A stretch of 64,000 nt of DNA from Streptomyces nojiriensis (GTDB taxonomy: Bacteria > Actinomycetota > Actinomycetes > Streptomycetales > Streptomycetaceae), in assembly GCF_017639205.1 (NCBI RefSeq), contig NZ_CP071139.1, positions 2,046,001-2,110,000 on the forward strand, written 5' to 3'. Under the pieces are notes generated by a model, which did no database searches, was not told where the DNA came from, and worked only from the letters and a program-made list of their open reading frames with translations. Positions 8,460 to 17,636 of this stretch are shown here, one piece after another (within the stretch, counting starts at the first letter, position 1; every line of letters starts with the position of its first letter). A program made the position numbers and the translations under genes.

Positions 8460-10163
8460 ATGTCAGAGACCCTCCACAACGGCAGTGCACACCGGCTGCC
8501 CCGCCAGGTGGCCGACGCGTACGTCGACGACCTCATCGCCCTCGACCCGATCACGGGCACCTACCTCGGTGTCGCCGCGAGTTCGAGCAAGCTCCCGGAC
8601 TTCTCCCCGGCGGGCCGTGCCGCCGTGGCCGAGCTCATCCGGGAGACCCTCACGCGCCTCGACGCGGCCGAGCAGGCGCCCGGCGCCGACAGCGACGCCG
8701 AACGCCGCTGCGCCCGGCTGCTGCGCGAGCGCCTCACCGCCGAGCTCGCCGTGCTGGAGGCCGACGAGGACCTGTGCGCGGTCAGCAACATCCACAGCCC
8801 CGCGCACTCCGTCCGTGAGATCTTCTCCCTGACCCCCGCCGACACCGACGAGGACTGGGCGGCGATCGCCGAGCGCCTGCGCGCCGTACCGGCCGCCTTC
8901 GACGGCTACCGCGAGAGCCTCGGGCTCGGCCTGGAGCGCGGCCTGTACGGTGGCCCCCGCGCCACCACCACCATGATCGGCCAGCTCACGACCTGGGTCG
9001 GCCAGGACGGCTCCGAGGCTCCCTTCTTCGAGGGCTTCGTCGCCGCCGGTCCGGACTCCCTGCGCGCCGAACTGGACGCCGCGGCCGCCGGAGCGACCGC
9101 TGCCGTCGTCGAACTGCGCGACTGGATGAGCTCGGTGTACGCCCCGGCCGTCGAGGGCAAGCCCGACACCGTGGGCCGCGAGCGCTACGCCCGCTGGGCC
9201 CGCTTCTTCAACGGCACCGACCTGGACCTGGAAGAGGCGTACGCCTACGGCTGGTCGGAGTACCACCGGCTGCTCGCCGAGATGAAGTCCGAGGCAGCCA
9301 AGATCCTCCCGGGCGCCGGCCCCTGGGAGGCGCTGAAGCACCTGGACCGGCACGGCACCCACATCGAGGGCGTGGACGAGGTCCAGGCCTGGCTGCAGGG
9401 CCTGATGGACGAGGCCATCGAGAACCTCGACGGCACGCACTTCGAACTCGCCGAACGCGTCCGCAAGGTGGAGTCCCGCATCGCCCCGCCGGGCGGTCCC
9501 GCGGCCCCGTACTACACGTCCCCCTCCGAGGACTTCTCCCGCCCGGGCCGCACCTGGCTGCCCACCATGGGCCTGACCCGCTTCCCCGTGTACGACCTGG
9601 TGTCCACCTGGTACCACGAGGGCGTGCCGGGCCACCACCTGCAGCTCGCGCAGTGGACCCACGTGGCGGACCAGCTCTCCCGCTACCAGGCCACCGTCGG
9701 CATGGTCAGCGCGAACGCCGAGGGCTGGGCGCTGTACGCGGAACGTCTGATGGACGAGCTGGGCTACCTCAAGGACGCCGAGCAGCGCCTGGGTTACCTG
9801 GACTGCCAGATGATGCGTGCGGCGCGGGTCATCGTGGACATCGGCATGCACGTGGGCCTGGAGATCCCGGCGGACTCGCCGTTCCACCCGGGCGAGAAGT
9901 GGACGGTCGACCTGGCGCAGGAGTTCTTCGGCCTGCACAGCGGCCGGCCGGCGGACTTCGTCGAGAGCGAGCTGACCCGCTACCTGTCGATGCCGGGACA
10001 GGCGATCGGCTACAAGCTGGGTGAGCGCGCCTGGCTCCTGGGCCGGGACAACGCGCGTGCCGCGCACGGCGATTCCTTCGACCTGAAGGCCTGGCACATG
10101 GCGGCGCTGTCGCAGGGTTCGCTGGGGCTGGACGATCTGGTGGACGAGCTCTCGAAGCTCTGA
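8460..10163 (+). CDS. DUF885 family protein, putative metallopeptidase
   Basis: 567-aa soluble protein of the DUF885 family, distantly like M32-type carboxypeptidases. The family motif WYHEGVPGHHLQL (about residue 385) supplies the presumed zinc ligands, and a downstream EGWALYAERLMDELG carries the third acidic ligand. No signal peptide is visible. ATG 8460 is preferred because upstream in-frame codons encode sequence unlike the family. It stands alone between the GNAT fusion and a terminator. Substrate is unknown; peptides are likely. Confidence 0.85.
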   Translation: MSETLHNGSAHRLPRQVADAYVDDLIALDPITGTYLGVAASSSKLPDFSPAGRAAVAELIRETLTRLDAAEQAPGADSDAERRCARLLRERLTAELAVLEADEDLCAVSNIHSPAHSVREIFSLTPADTDEDWAAIAERLRAVPAAFDGYRESLGLGLERGLYGGPRATTTMIGQLTTWVGQDGSEAPFFEGFVAAGPDSLRAELDAAAAGATAAVVELRDWMSSVYAPAVEGKPDTVGRERYARWARFFNGTDLDLEEAYAYGWSEYHRLLAEMKSEAAKILPGAGPWEALKHLDRHGTHIEGVDEVQAWLQGLMDEAIENLDGTHFELAERVRKVESRIAPPGGPAAPYYTSPSEDFSRPGRTWLPTMGLTRFPVYDLVSTWYHEGVPGHHLQLAQWTHVADQLSRYQATVGMVSANAEGWALYAERLMDELGYLKDAEQRLGYLDCQMMRAARVIVDIGMHVGLEIPADSPFHPGEKWTVDLAQEFFGLHSGRPADFVESELTRYLSMPGQAIGYKLGERAWLLGRDNARAAHGDSFDLKAWHMAALSQGSLGLDDLVDELSKL

Positions 10164-10217
10164 CGGCTGACCGGCGGCCCGGCGGCCCGGCTGCCCGGCC
10201 GCCCGGCGGTGAAGGAC

Positions 10218-10257
10218 GGACGGGCCGCTCATTCCCGGGGGGATGAGCGGCCCGTCC
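10218..10257. terminator. Bidirectional hairpin terminator
   Basis: Perfect 15-bp stem 10218-10232/10243-10257 with a 10-nt loop, between the convergent DUF885 and rhodanese genes. A second weaker inverted repeat (GCGCCGTAC ... GTACGGCGC) follows at about 10280-10305. Confidence 0.8.
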
Positions 10258-10316
10258 TCGTGAGCCCGTACGGGCCCGCGGCGCCGTACAGGCGCACAGC
10301 CCGTACGGCGCGCACC

Positions 10317-10847
10317 TCAGCAGCCGCAGTCGTCCGAGTCGGTCGGCGCGGTCAGCGGGTCGGCCTCGGCGCGCTGCTGGCTGCCCTGCCAGGTCTCGAC
10401 CTCGAAGCCCTCGCGGATCCAGTACTCGATGCCGCCGAGCATCTCCTTGACCTGGAAGCCGAGTTCGGCGAGGGCGAGGGCGGAGCGGGTGCCTCCGTTG
10501 CAGCCGGGGCCCCAGCAGTACGTCACCACGGGGACGTTCTTGTCCAGGAGCCGCTCGGCCTGCTCGGGGATGAGGGCGGTGGGCAGGTGGACGGCGCCGG
10601 GCACGTGGGCCTGGTCCCAGGACGGGGTGGAGCGGGAATCGACGAGCTGGAAGCCGAGCTCCGCGCCCTGCTCGCGGTGGGCCTTGAAGGCGGCGGCGAC
10701 ATCCGACACGTCCGCGTGGAAGGCCAGGCTCGCGGCGAAGTACGCGGCGGCCGCGGCCGGGGAGGCCGGGGGCACCCGGAGCACGGGGTTGGTGGTGGCG
10801 GGGGCGGCGGGGCCCGGCTGATTCGCGTGCGTCTGCGTCGTCGTCAT
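10317..10847 (-). CDS. Rhodanese-domain sulfurtransferase
   Basis: 176-aa single-domain rhodanese-like protein. The active loop YCWGPGCNGGTRSA holds the catalytic Cys (C-N-G-G-T-R), and VDSRSTPSWDQAHVPGAVHLP is the typical CH2-like substrate strand. The C-terminus ends DDCGC, adding a second cysteine pair that could relay sulfur or bind metal. It is divergent from the Lrp regulator at 10942, which may control it. Function is inferred as transfer of sulfane sulfur or thiol redox; acceptor unknown. Confidence 0.88.
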   Translation of the reverse strand: MTTTQTHANQPGPAAPATTNPVLRVPPASPAAAAAYFAASLAFHADVSDVAAAFKAHREQGAELGFQLVDSRSTPSWDQAHVPGAVHLPTALIPEQAERLLDKNVPVVTYCWGPGCNGGTRSALALAELGFQVKEMLGGIEYWIREGFEVETWQGSQQRAEADPLTAPTDSDDCGC

Positions 10848-10941
10848 GGCAAGAAATCTACGATCTGTTGATCACTGTCGGAAGTGGGTTTCCCCGGCCT
10901 TTTCCTTGTCCGACCGGGGAATCCCCTGCTAGACCTGCACC

Positions 10942-11388
10942 ATGACCGACTATTCCCCTGACGCAACCGACTGGCGGATCCTCGAAGCCCTCCAGCGGGA
11001 CGGCCGCGCCAGTTTCACCGAGCTCGCACGCTCGGTGTCCATGTCCGCGAGCGCCGTCACCGAGCGGGTCCGCCGACTGGAGGAGACCGGCATCATCACC
11101 GGCTACACGGCGGTCGTGGACCCGGAACGGCTCGGCAAGTCGATCCTCGCCCTGGTGCGCCTGCGCTACCCGCACGGCAACTACAAGCCCTTCCACGACT
11201 TCCTGGAGGCAACCCCGGAGATCCTGGAGGCCCACCACGTCACGGGTGACGACTGCTTCGTCCTCAAGGTCGCGACCCGCTCGATGTCGCACCTGGAGGA
11301 GGTCACGGGCCGGATCGCGGGGCTCGGTTCGGTGACGACGAGCATCGTCTACTCCTCTCCGCTGCCCCGCAGGCCGCTCAGTCCGTGA
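10942..11388 (+). CDS. Lrp/AsnC family regulator
   Basis: 148-aa feast/famine regulator. HTH at residues 5-55 (ATDWRILEALQRDGRASFTEL, SASAVTERVRRLEETGII) and a C-terminal RAM ligand/oligomerisation domain. The start is close to a TAGACC-type -10 (10930-10935), so the transcript may be nearly leaderless. It is divergent from the rhodanese gene and overlaps the 3' end of sbcC by 11 bp in convergent orientation. Effector is probably an amino acid, unidentified. Confidence 0.9.
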   Translation: MTDYSPDATDWRILEALQRDGRASFTELARSVSMSASAVTERVRRLEETGIITGYTAVVDPERLGKSILALVRLRYPHGNYKPFHDFLEATPEILEAHHVTGDDCFVLKVATRSMSHLEEVTGRIAGLGSVTTSIVYSSPLPRRPLSP

Positions 11389-14300
11389 GCGCCGCCGTCC
11401 GGTGGCGCACCACGGAGCCGCCGCGCTGCTTGACGATCTCCAGCTGGGCCTGGACCCGGGTCCGCAGGTCGGCGACGTGGCTGACGATGCCGACGCTCCG
11501 GTCCCGCTCGCGCAGCGAGTCCAGTACGTCGAGCACCTCGTCCAGCGCCTGGTCGTCGAGGCTGCCGAAGCCCTCGTCGATGAAGAGGGTGTCCAGGCGC
11601 ATCCCGCCCGCCTCGTCCGTGACCACGTCCGCGAGGCCGAGGGCCAGGGCGAGCGAGGCGAAGAAGGTCTCGCCGCCCGACAGGGTGGCGGTGTCCCGCT
11701 CGCTGCCGGTCCACGCGTCGACCACGTGCAGTCCGAGGCCGGAGCGCCCCCGTCCGCTCGCCCGCGCGTCGGAGTGGACCAGGGTGTAGCGGCCGCCGGA
11801 CATGCGCAGCAGCCGTACCGTCGCGGCGGCGGCCACCTGCTCCAGGCGGGCGGCCAGTACGTAGGCCTCCAGGCGCATCTTGCGTTCGTTGTCGGCGGAG
11901 GTGCCGGCGGTGAGTCCGGCCAGCCGGGCGACCCGGTCGTAGGCCTCCCGCAGCGGGCCGAGCGCGCGCAGTTCCTGTTCGGCCTGCCGGGAGAGCCGGT
12001 CGAGCTCCGTACAGCGCACCCGGGCCGCGTCGGCCGCCGACCCCGCCGTACGAAGCTTCGCCGCGGCGGTGGCGGCGTACGCGTCGGCTGCATCCGGTGC
12101 GGCCGGAGGCAGGGCTGCCGCCTCGGCGGCGCCGGTCTCGCCGCGGCGGTCCGCCAGCAGGGCCTCCTCCGTCTGCCAGGCGTCCAGCCGGTGTTGGAGC
12201 GCGGTGCGTTCGTACTCGGGGAGTACCGCGTCGGCGGCGGCCTCGATGGTGTCGAAGCCGGCCTTGAACGCGGCGTCGGCGAGCTGGTCGTCGGCCTCCT
12301 TCAGCCGGGCCGCGGTGGTCTCGGCCCGGCGCAGCGAGGTGGCCGCGCCGGAGACCATCCGGACCCGGTCCTCCAGGGTGCGGGCGCGGGCCGCGACGGT
12401 GGGGGCGCCGTCCCGTACGAGGGCGAGCTCGGTCTCCAGCCCGGCCTGTTCGCGGTCCAGGGCCTCGCGCCGGGAGGCCCTGGCGGCGGCCCGGGTCTCG
12501 GCGCCCTGCCGGTCGGCGCTGCGCGCGGCGTGCTCCCGCTCGGCCCGGGCGAGCTGCTCCCGGGCGGCGTGCAGGCCGGCGGCCGCGGCGTGGGCGGCGG
12601 CATGACGGTCGCTCAGGTCGGCGGTCAGGTCCAGGAGTTCGGCGGTGGCGGCCTCCCCGGCGGCGGCCGCGGCCTCGGCGCGGGCCTCCCGAGCGGCGGC
12701 GAGCCGGCGCTCCACTGCGGCCCGGGCCTGCTCGGCCCGTTCGAAGTGGGCGTGGGCCGCGTCCTCGGCGGCGCGGTCCACGTGGCCGGGGGCCGGACGG
12801 GCCGGAGCGGGGTGTTCCGCGGACCCGCACACGGTGCAGGCCTCCCCGGCCACCAGTGCCTCGGCGAGCTCGGCGGCGATCCCGCGCAGGCGGGCCTCCT
12901 TGAGCTCCAGCCAGCGCTCCCGGGCGGCGGCCGACTCCTCGCGCAGGGTGAGCAGTTCGCCCGCGGCACGCGCCGCGTCGGCGTCGAGCTCGTCCCGTCG
13001 GCGGGCGGCGTTCAGCTGCATGCGGGCGGGCTCCAGCCGGCCCGCGAGCTGCTCGGCCAGGGTCGCGGCCTGCTGGGCGGCGTCCACGCGCTCCTGCAGC
13101 GCCGTCCGGGTCGCTTCCCAGCGCTCCAGCCACTCGGCGGACTCCTGGTGCTGCTCCTCGGCGGCCCTGGACTCCCGTTCCAGGTCGGCGCGTTCCCGGC
13201 CGATCTCGGCGCTGCGCTGCTCGGACCGCTGCGCCGCGCCCAGCGCGCCGAGGGCCTCGCGCAGCCGCTGCTCGACGTCCGCCAGCTGCTCGGCTCCCGC
13301 CTCCTTCAGCGTGGGCGGTAGCTGCGCCCGGGCCGAGGTCTCGGCGTGCGCGGCGGCGAGGTGCGCGGCGGAGGCGGCGCCGCGCAGTTCCAGGGCGGGG
13401 GCCACCAGGGCGCCGCGCCGGGCCCGGTCAAGCAGGCCGCGCACCCGGTCCCGTTCGGGCTCGGCCTCGGCGAGCAGGGCGGCCCGGCGGAGGGTCTCGG
13501 CGTGCCGGCGCTGGAGCCGGTCGAGCTCCCTCGCGTCCTCGGCGGCCCGCCGGGCGGCGGCGTGCCGGCTCTCGACGGCGGCCAGGGCGTACTCGGCGAC
13601 GTCGAGGCGCTCGCGGGCCGCGCACCGGGCGACGGCCGCCCAGGCCCGGACGGCCTCGGCGAGCCCGGGGTCGCCCGGCTGGTGTCCGGGCATCGGCCAG
13701 GCCCGCAGGTCGGCGCTGTCGCCGGCGGCCTGGGCGAGCCGCTGAGCGGTGTGGAGGACGTTTTCGTCGCCGGCCCGGACCTTGGCCTCGGCGGCCCGGC
13801 GGCGCTCGCCGAGCAGGGCCTCGACGGCGGCGAACCGGCGGGTGTCGAAGAGCCGGCCGAGCAGCCGGCCGCGGGCCGCCTCGTCGGCGCGCAGGAAGCG
13901 GGCGAACTCCCCCTGCGGCAGCAGCACGACCTGGCAGAACTGCTCGCGGCTCATGCCGAGCAGCTGCTCGATCTCCTCGCCGATCTCCTGGTGGGAGCGG
14001 CTGAGCGGCTCCCAGCCCGTGCCGGTCTGCTCGCGCAGCCGGCTCTGGGCCTTGTCCTTGGTGGTGCCCGTGCCGCGCTTCTTCGGGCGCTCCTGCTCGG
14101 GCCGCCGGGTGATCTCCAGACGGCGGCCGCCCGCGGTGAGTTCGAGGGTGACCTCGGTCGGGGTGTGGGCGGCTGCGTGGTCGCTGCGCAGGCTGGTGCC
14201 GGGGGCCTGGCGGGGGCCGGGCACGGAACCGTAGAGCGCGTAGCAGACGGCGTCGAGCACGGAGGTCTTCCCGGCGCCGGTGGGTCCGTGCAGCAGGAAG

Positions 14301-14389
14301 ATGCCGGCGCCGGACAGGGCGTCGAAGTCGATCTCCTGGGGCTCGGCGAACGGTCCGAAGGCGGTCACGGCCAGCCGGTGCAGCCTCAT
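11378..14389 (-). CDS. sbcC: SbcC exonuclease subunit (SMC-like ATPase)
   Basis: 1003-aa ATPase of the SbcCD (Rad50/Mre11-like) nuclease that opens hairpins and processes double-strand breaks. Walker A GPTGAGKTS at 35-43, long Ala/Arg/Glu-rich coiled coils, a zinc hook CTVC near residue 515, ABC signature LSGGE near 895 and Walker B LFIDEGFGSLD near 925. Start ATG 14389 overlaps the sbcD stop by 4 nt (ATGA), indicating coupled translation; open frame upstream of it is only the sbcD shadow. Confidence 0.96.
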   Translation of the reverse strand: MRLHRLAVTAFGPFAEPQEIDFDALSGAGIFLLHGPTGAGKTSVLDAVCYALYGSVPGPRQAPGTSLRSDHAAAHTPTEVTLELTAGGRRLEITRRPEQERPKKRGTGTTKDKAQSRLREQTGTGWEPLSRSHQEIGEEIEQLLGMSREQFCQVVLLPQGEFARFLRADEAARGRLLGRLFDTRRFAAVEALLGERRRAAEAKVRAGDENVLHTAQRLAQAAGDSADLRAWPMPGHQPGDPGLAEAVRAWAAVARCAARERLDVAEYALAAVESRHAAARRAAEDARELDRLQRRHAETLRRAALLAEAEPERDRVRGLLDRARRGALVAPALELRGAASAAHLAAAHAETSARAQLPPTLKEAGAEQLADVEQRLREALGALGAAQRSEQRSAEIGRERADLERESRAAEEQHQESAEWLERWEATRTALQERVDAAQQAATLAEQLAGRLEPARMQLNAARRRDELDADAARAAGELLTLREESAAARERWLELKEARLRGIAAELAEALVAGEACTVCGSAEHPAPARPAPGHVDRAAEDAAHAHFERAEQARAAVERRLAAAREARAEAAAAAGEAATAELLDLTADLSDRHAAAHAAAAGLHAAREQLARAEREHAARSADRQGAETRAAARASRREALDREQAGLETELALVRDGAPTVAARARTLEDRVRMVSGAATSLRRAETTAARLKEADDQLADAAFKAGFDTIEAAADAVLPEYERTALQHRLDAWQTEEALLADRRGETGAAEAAALPPAAPDAADAYAATAAAKLRTAGSAADAARVRCTELDRLSRQAEQELRALGPLREAYDRVARLAGLTAGTSADNERKMRLEAYVLAARLEQVAAAATVRLLRMSGGRYTLVHSDARASGRGRSGLGLHVVDAWTGSERDTATLSGGETFFASLALALGLADVVTDEAGGMRLDTLFIDEGFGSLDDQALDEVLDVLDSLRERDRSVGIVSHVADLRTRVQAQLEIVKQRGGSVVRHRTAALTD

Positions 14390-15555
14390 CGGTGGGTCTC
14401 CCGGTGGCTGTCGTCGGCCCGTACGTCGTCGAAGGCGCCCTGGAGGACGGCCCGTTCGGCCTCGTCCGCGTGACCGCCGCCGCGCACGTGGGCGACGAAG
14501 TCCTCGGCGATCTCCTGGTCGCTGCGGCCCTTGAGCCGCTGGGCATAGGAGGCGCCGGTCTCCTCCCGGCGGCCTTCGGGGTCGAAGGCGAGGGTGAGGG
14601 TGTGCGGGAAGCGGGCCGCGAGGCGGGCCATGGGGTCGTCGGGGCGGACCGGGTCGGTGAGGGTGGCCTCGACCCAGGCGTCCTCGTGGACCTGGTGCGC
14701 CGGATCCTGGAGCAGGTCCTCCAGCCGTCCGCGGAGCCGGGCGAGGGTGCGCGGGACGGGGGTGTCGATCCTCTCGGCGCCGGCGATCTCGCCCTGCGCG
14801 CCGAGTTCGACCAGCCACATGGTCTTGCGGTGGTCGGCCTCGGAGAAGGAGTAGGCGAGCGGGGAACCGGAGTAGCGGACCCGTTCGCCGATCGTCTGGC
14901 TGCCGTGGAGGTGGCCCAGGGCGGCGTAGTCCACGCCGTCGAAGACGGAGGCGGGCACGGCCTCGACCCCTCCGACGGTGATGTCGCGCTCGCTGTCGCT
15001 GGCCTGTCCGCCGGTGACGAAGGCGTGCGCGAGGACGATCGAACGGGTGCCGGGCGCGCGGGTGGCCAGGTCGGCCCGGATCCGGTCCATGGCGGCACCG
15101 AGGACCGCCTCGTGGCTGACCTTCTCCGCGCCGAACTGGTCCTTGACCAGGGCGGGCTCCAGGTACGGCAGGCCGTACAGCGCCACGTCACCGTGTACGT
15201 CGGCCAGGACGACGGGGTCGGCGCAGCTGGCCGGGTCGGTCCGCAGGTGGATCCCGGCCCGGCCGATCAGCCCGGCGCCGACGCCGAGGCGGCGCGCGGA
15301 GTCGTGGTTGCCGGAGATCATCACGGTGGGCACGCCGAGGTCGGCGAGGCGGTGCAGGGCCCGGTCGTACAGTTCCACGGCGGGCAGCGGGGGCACGGCC
15401 CGGTCGTAGATGTCGCCGGCGACGAGGACGGCGTCGACCTCGCGCTCGCGCACGGTCTCGACGAGGTGGTCGATGAAGACCGCCTGGGCGCCGAGCAGGT
15501 TGACCCGGTGGAAGGCCCGGCCGAGGTGCCAGTCGGAGGTGTGCAGGAACTTCAC
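14386..15555 (-). CDS. sbcD: SbcD exonuclease subunit (Mre11-like)
   Basis: 389-aa metallophosphoesterase nuclease subunit of SbcCD. The metal-binding signature is intact: TSDWHLG at residues 6-12, GDIYDRA near 48, GNHDSARR near 85, and later AHAFVTGG and LGHLHGSQ. It is the first gene of the sbcDC operon and its TGA overlaps the sbcC ATG. The start MKFLHTSDWH is the canonical family start. Confidence 0.96.
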   Translation of the reverse strand: MKFLHTSDWHLGRAFHRVNLLGAQAVFIDHLVETVREREVDAVLVAGDIYDRAVPPLPAVELYDRALHRLADLGVPTVMISGNHDSARRLGVGAGLIGRAGIHLRTDPASCADPVVLADVHGDVALYGLPYLEPALVKDQFGAEKVSHEAVLGAAMDRIRADLATRAPGTRSIVLAHAFVTGGQASDSERDITVGGVEAVPASVFDGVDYAALGHLHGSQTIGERVRYSGSPLAYSFSEADHRKTMWLVELGAQGEIAGAERIDTPVPRTLARLRGRLEDLLQDPAHQVHEDAWVEATLTDPVRPDDPMARLAARFPHTLTLAFDPEGRREETGASYAQRLKGRSDQEIAEDFVAHVRGGGHADEAERAVLQGAFDDVRADDSHRETHR

Positions 15556-15640
15556 TCGCCGGCCCCGTCGCGCATGCCGTCTCCCCCTGGTCGTCTCCCG
15601 CTCGCTGAACCCCTCTACGCTAACCCGTCCCCGGGGGCGC

Positions 15641-16267
15641 TCAGGGCGCGTACGTCTCTCCGCCGAGGGTGAGACCGGCGCTGCCTGCGGTGGTGTCGGC
15701 GAGCCATGCCTCGAAGGCGGGCAGGTCCGCCTCCGGGAGGGCCACTTCGATCTCCACCTCGGCCCCGTAGCGCAGGTCCACCACGGTCCGGCCGGTGGAG
15801 CGCAGATCGTTCTGGGTCTTGCCGGCCCGCTGGTGGTCGATGGTGACGGTGGCCAGCCGGTAGCGGCGCCGGGTGACGGTGCCGAGCTCGTCGAGGGCCT
15901 CGCCGACGACCCCGCCGTAGGCCCTGATCAGGCCGCCCGCGCCGAGCTTCACACCGCCGTAGTAGCGGGTGACGACGGCGACCGCGTAGCGGATGTCGCG
16001 GCGCATGAGCATCTGCAGCATGGGCACCCCGGCGGTGCCGCCGGGCTCGCCGTCGTCGCTGGCCTTCTGGACGGACGCGTCGGCACCGACGACGTAGGCG
16101 AAGCAGTTGTGCGAGGCGGTGGGGTGCTCCTTGCGGATGCGCGCGACGAAGTCCTGGGCCTCCTGCTCGGTCGCGGCGGGCGCGAGCGAGCACAGGAAGC
16201 GCGAGCGGTTGATCTCGGACTCGTGCATGCCCTCACGGGCCACCGTCACGTACTGGTCTGCCTTCAC
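15641..16267 (-). CDS. YigZ/IMPACT (UPF0029) family protein
   Basis: 208-aa YigZ-like protein. N-terminal UPF0029 domain with KSRFLCSLAP-like start region, DDGEPGGTAGVPML and VVTRYYGGVKLGAGGLIRAYGG, followed by a ferredoxin-like C-terminal DUF1949 domain. Family members are linked to translation/ribosome-associated regulation, but the bacterial role is unsettled. It stands alone between sbcD and the zinc-ribbon protein gene, which is divergent. Confidence 0.9.
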   Translation of the reverse strand: MKADQYVTVAREGMHESEINRSRFLCSLAPAATEQEAQDFVARIRKEHPTASHNCFAYVVGADASVQKASDDGEPGGTAGVPMLQMLMRRDIRYAVAVVTRYYGGVKLGAGGLIRAYGGVVGEALDELGTVTRRRYRLATVTIDHQRAGKTQNDLRSTGRTVVDLRYGAEVEIEVALPEADLPAFEAWLADTTAGSAGLTLGGETYAP

Positions 16268-16333
16268 CTCACCACCCTAAGCGGTGCAGAACGGGCCCCC
16301 GCCCGTCCGGAGCGGGGCCGGGGCCCCACCCCC

Positions 16334-16339
16334 TAAGTT
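16334..16339 (+). promoter_or_regulatory. Putative -10 (TAAGTT) for leaderless gene at 16347
   Basis: TAAGTT ends 7 nt before the ATG at 16347 with no Shine-Dalgarno between, the arrangement expected for a leaderless Streptomyces transcript. Confidence 0.5.
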
Positions 16340-16346
16340 GGCGGGC

Positions 16347-16871
16347 ATGGAGCTGCGGGGGTGGAACTACCGGTACGTGGGACCGGCGGAGCTGAGGGCG
16401 CTCGTCCGGCCGGGGGGTGAGGGCCGGAGCATCCGCTCGGCCGCGGAGTTCGAGGACTGGGCCTCGGGCCCGGCGGCGGCCGAGCTGTCCGAGCCCGTCA
16501 CGTTCGTCGTGGACCGCGCCGGTGTGCTGCGGCTCGCGCCGCGGCGCAGCGAGCACGTGGTCTGCGCCGGCGGTGGCGCGGTGCTGAGCGCCGGGGAGAT
16601 CGCCTTCGGGCGGGAGTCCGGGCGGTGGGTGGTCCGTGCGGTGAGCAACCAGTCGACCGGCTACTGCCCGGACGCCGGCTCGTGGCCGGCCGTCGCGCAG
16701 GCGCTGGACGCGGCGGGGATCGGACACCCGTCCGGCTTCACCCACGAGGTGGTCTTCCGCCGCTGCCCGGCCTGCGCGCAGCTGAACATCGTCCGGGACG
16801 AGTACTTCGTCTGCGTCTTCTGCGACGCGTCCCTGCCGCCGGCCTGGAACGTGGACCCGTCAGCGGGGTAG
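16347..16871 (+). CDS. Conserved hypothetical protein with C-terminal zinc ribbon
   Basis: 174-aa protein of unknown function. The N-terminal two thirds are a compact alpha/beta region (MELRGWNYRYVGPAELRALV); the C-terminus has two CxxC pairs, CPAC near 140 and CVFCDASLP near 158, which form a probable zinc ribbon. The start at 16347 was chosen over 16284 because a TAAGTT -10 sits 7 nt upstream. Single gene, divergent from the YigZ-family gene. Confidence 0.75.
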   Translation: MELRGWNYRYVGPAELRALVRPGGEGRSIRSAAEFEDWASGPAAAELSEPVTFVVDRAGVLRLAPRRSEHVVCAGGGAVLSAGEIAFGRESGRWVVRAVSNQSTGYCPDAGSWPAVAQALDAAGIGHPSGFTHEVVFRRCPACAQLNIVRDEYFVCVFCDASLPPAWNVDPSAG

Positions 16872-17231
16872 GCGGCCCAGCACGGCCCGGAGCCTCCCGC
16901 GCCCCGACGCCACGCCCGCTTCCCGCAGGCCCGCGGCATCACCGCTCGGCGGCAGGACAGCGTGTGGTCGGCGTCCGCCGAGGCGTTGGCCGGCAGTGCG
17001 TGAGAAGCCATATGTCCCCGCGACGTCGATGATGCCCTCTTCGCACGGCCGCAGTTCGGGGAAGCCGTCCGGCGCGCGTACCCGCTCGGCGGCGTCGGGC
17101 AGCCGATGAACAGGGGCGCCGGGGAATCGCGCCCGGGAGTTTTCGGTTGATGCGGCTGAGCGCCGGTCCGACGCGGTGGAGAAAGCTGCGGACAGGGTCG
17201 GCGGGGACAAGCCCATCAGGAGGCGGCACAC
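16872..17231. other. 360-bp intergenic region, possible gene remnant on minus strand
   Basis: No intact gene. On the minus strand a GC3-rich stretch at about 17020-17130 reads HRLPDAAERVRAPDGF and ELRPCEEGIIDVAGTYG, after which coding-like composition continues in another frame (SHALPANASADADHTLSCRR). This looks like a short frameshifted remnant, but no family was recognised. Confidence 0.25.
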
Positions 17232-17636
17232 GTGTACGGCGATCCGGCAACCATCCGCAAGATCCTCACCGAGCTCGGCGACACCTGGGCCGTGGTGGGG
17301 CTCTCGAACAACCAGGACCGCGCGGCCTACGGGGTGGCCCGGGTGCTCCAGCGGTTCGGCAAGCGCGTGATCCCCGTGCACCCCAAGGCCGAGACCGTGC
17401 ACGGGGAGCCCGGGTACGCCTCGCTTGCGGACATCCCGTTCAAGGTGGACGTGGTGGACGTCTTCGTGAACAGCGAACTGGCCGGGCCGGTGGCCGACCA
17501 GGCCGTCGCCGTCGGCGCCGAGGCCGTCTGGTTCCAGCTCGGCGTGATCGACGAGGCCGCGTACGCCCGAACCCGCGAGACGGGCCTGTCGATGGTCATG
17601 GACCGCTGCCCCGCGATCGAGATCCCGGCGCTCTAG
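17232..17636 (+). CDS. CoA-binding domain protein (YccU type)
   Basis: 134-aa Rossmann-fold CoA-binding protein. Start GTG 17232 has AGGAGG 8 bp upstream. Motifs GLSNNQDRAAYGVARVLQ (nucleotide-binding loop), VIPVHPKAETVHGE and VDVVDVFVNSE match the family, and the end VMDRCPAIEI is its usual C-terminus. The family resembles the CoA-binding domain of succinyl-CoA synthetase but lacks catalytic domains; a carrier or regulatory role is likely. Stop overlaps the convergent XRE gene by 4 bp. Confidence 0.9.
   Translation: MYGDPATIRKILTELGDTWAVVGLSNNQDRAAYGVARVLQRFGKRVIPVHPKAETVHGEPGYASLADIPFKVDVVDVFVNSELAGPVADQAVAVGAEAVWFQLGVIDEAAYARTRETGLSMVMDRCPAIEIPAL

Noticed and set aside
11402..13321. 639-codon open frame on the plus strand across sbcC
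   Set aside because: Antisense shadow of a high-GC gene; sbcC has intact Walker motifs, zinc hook and signature in the other strand.
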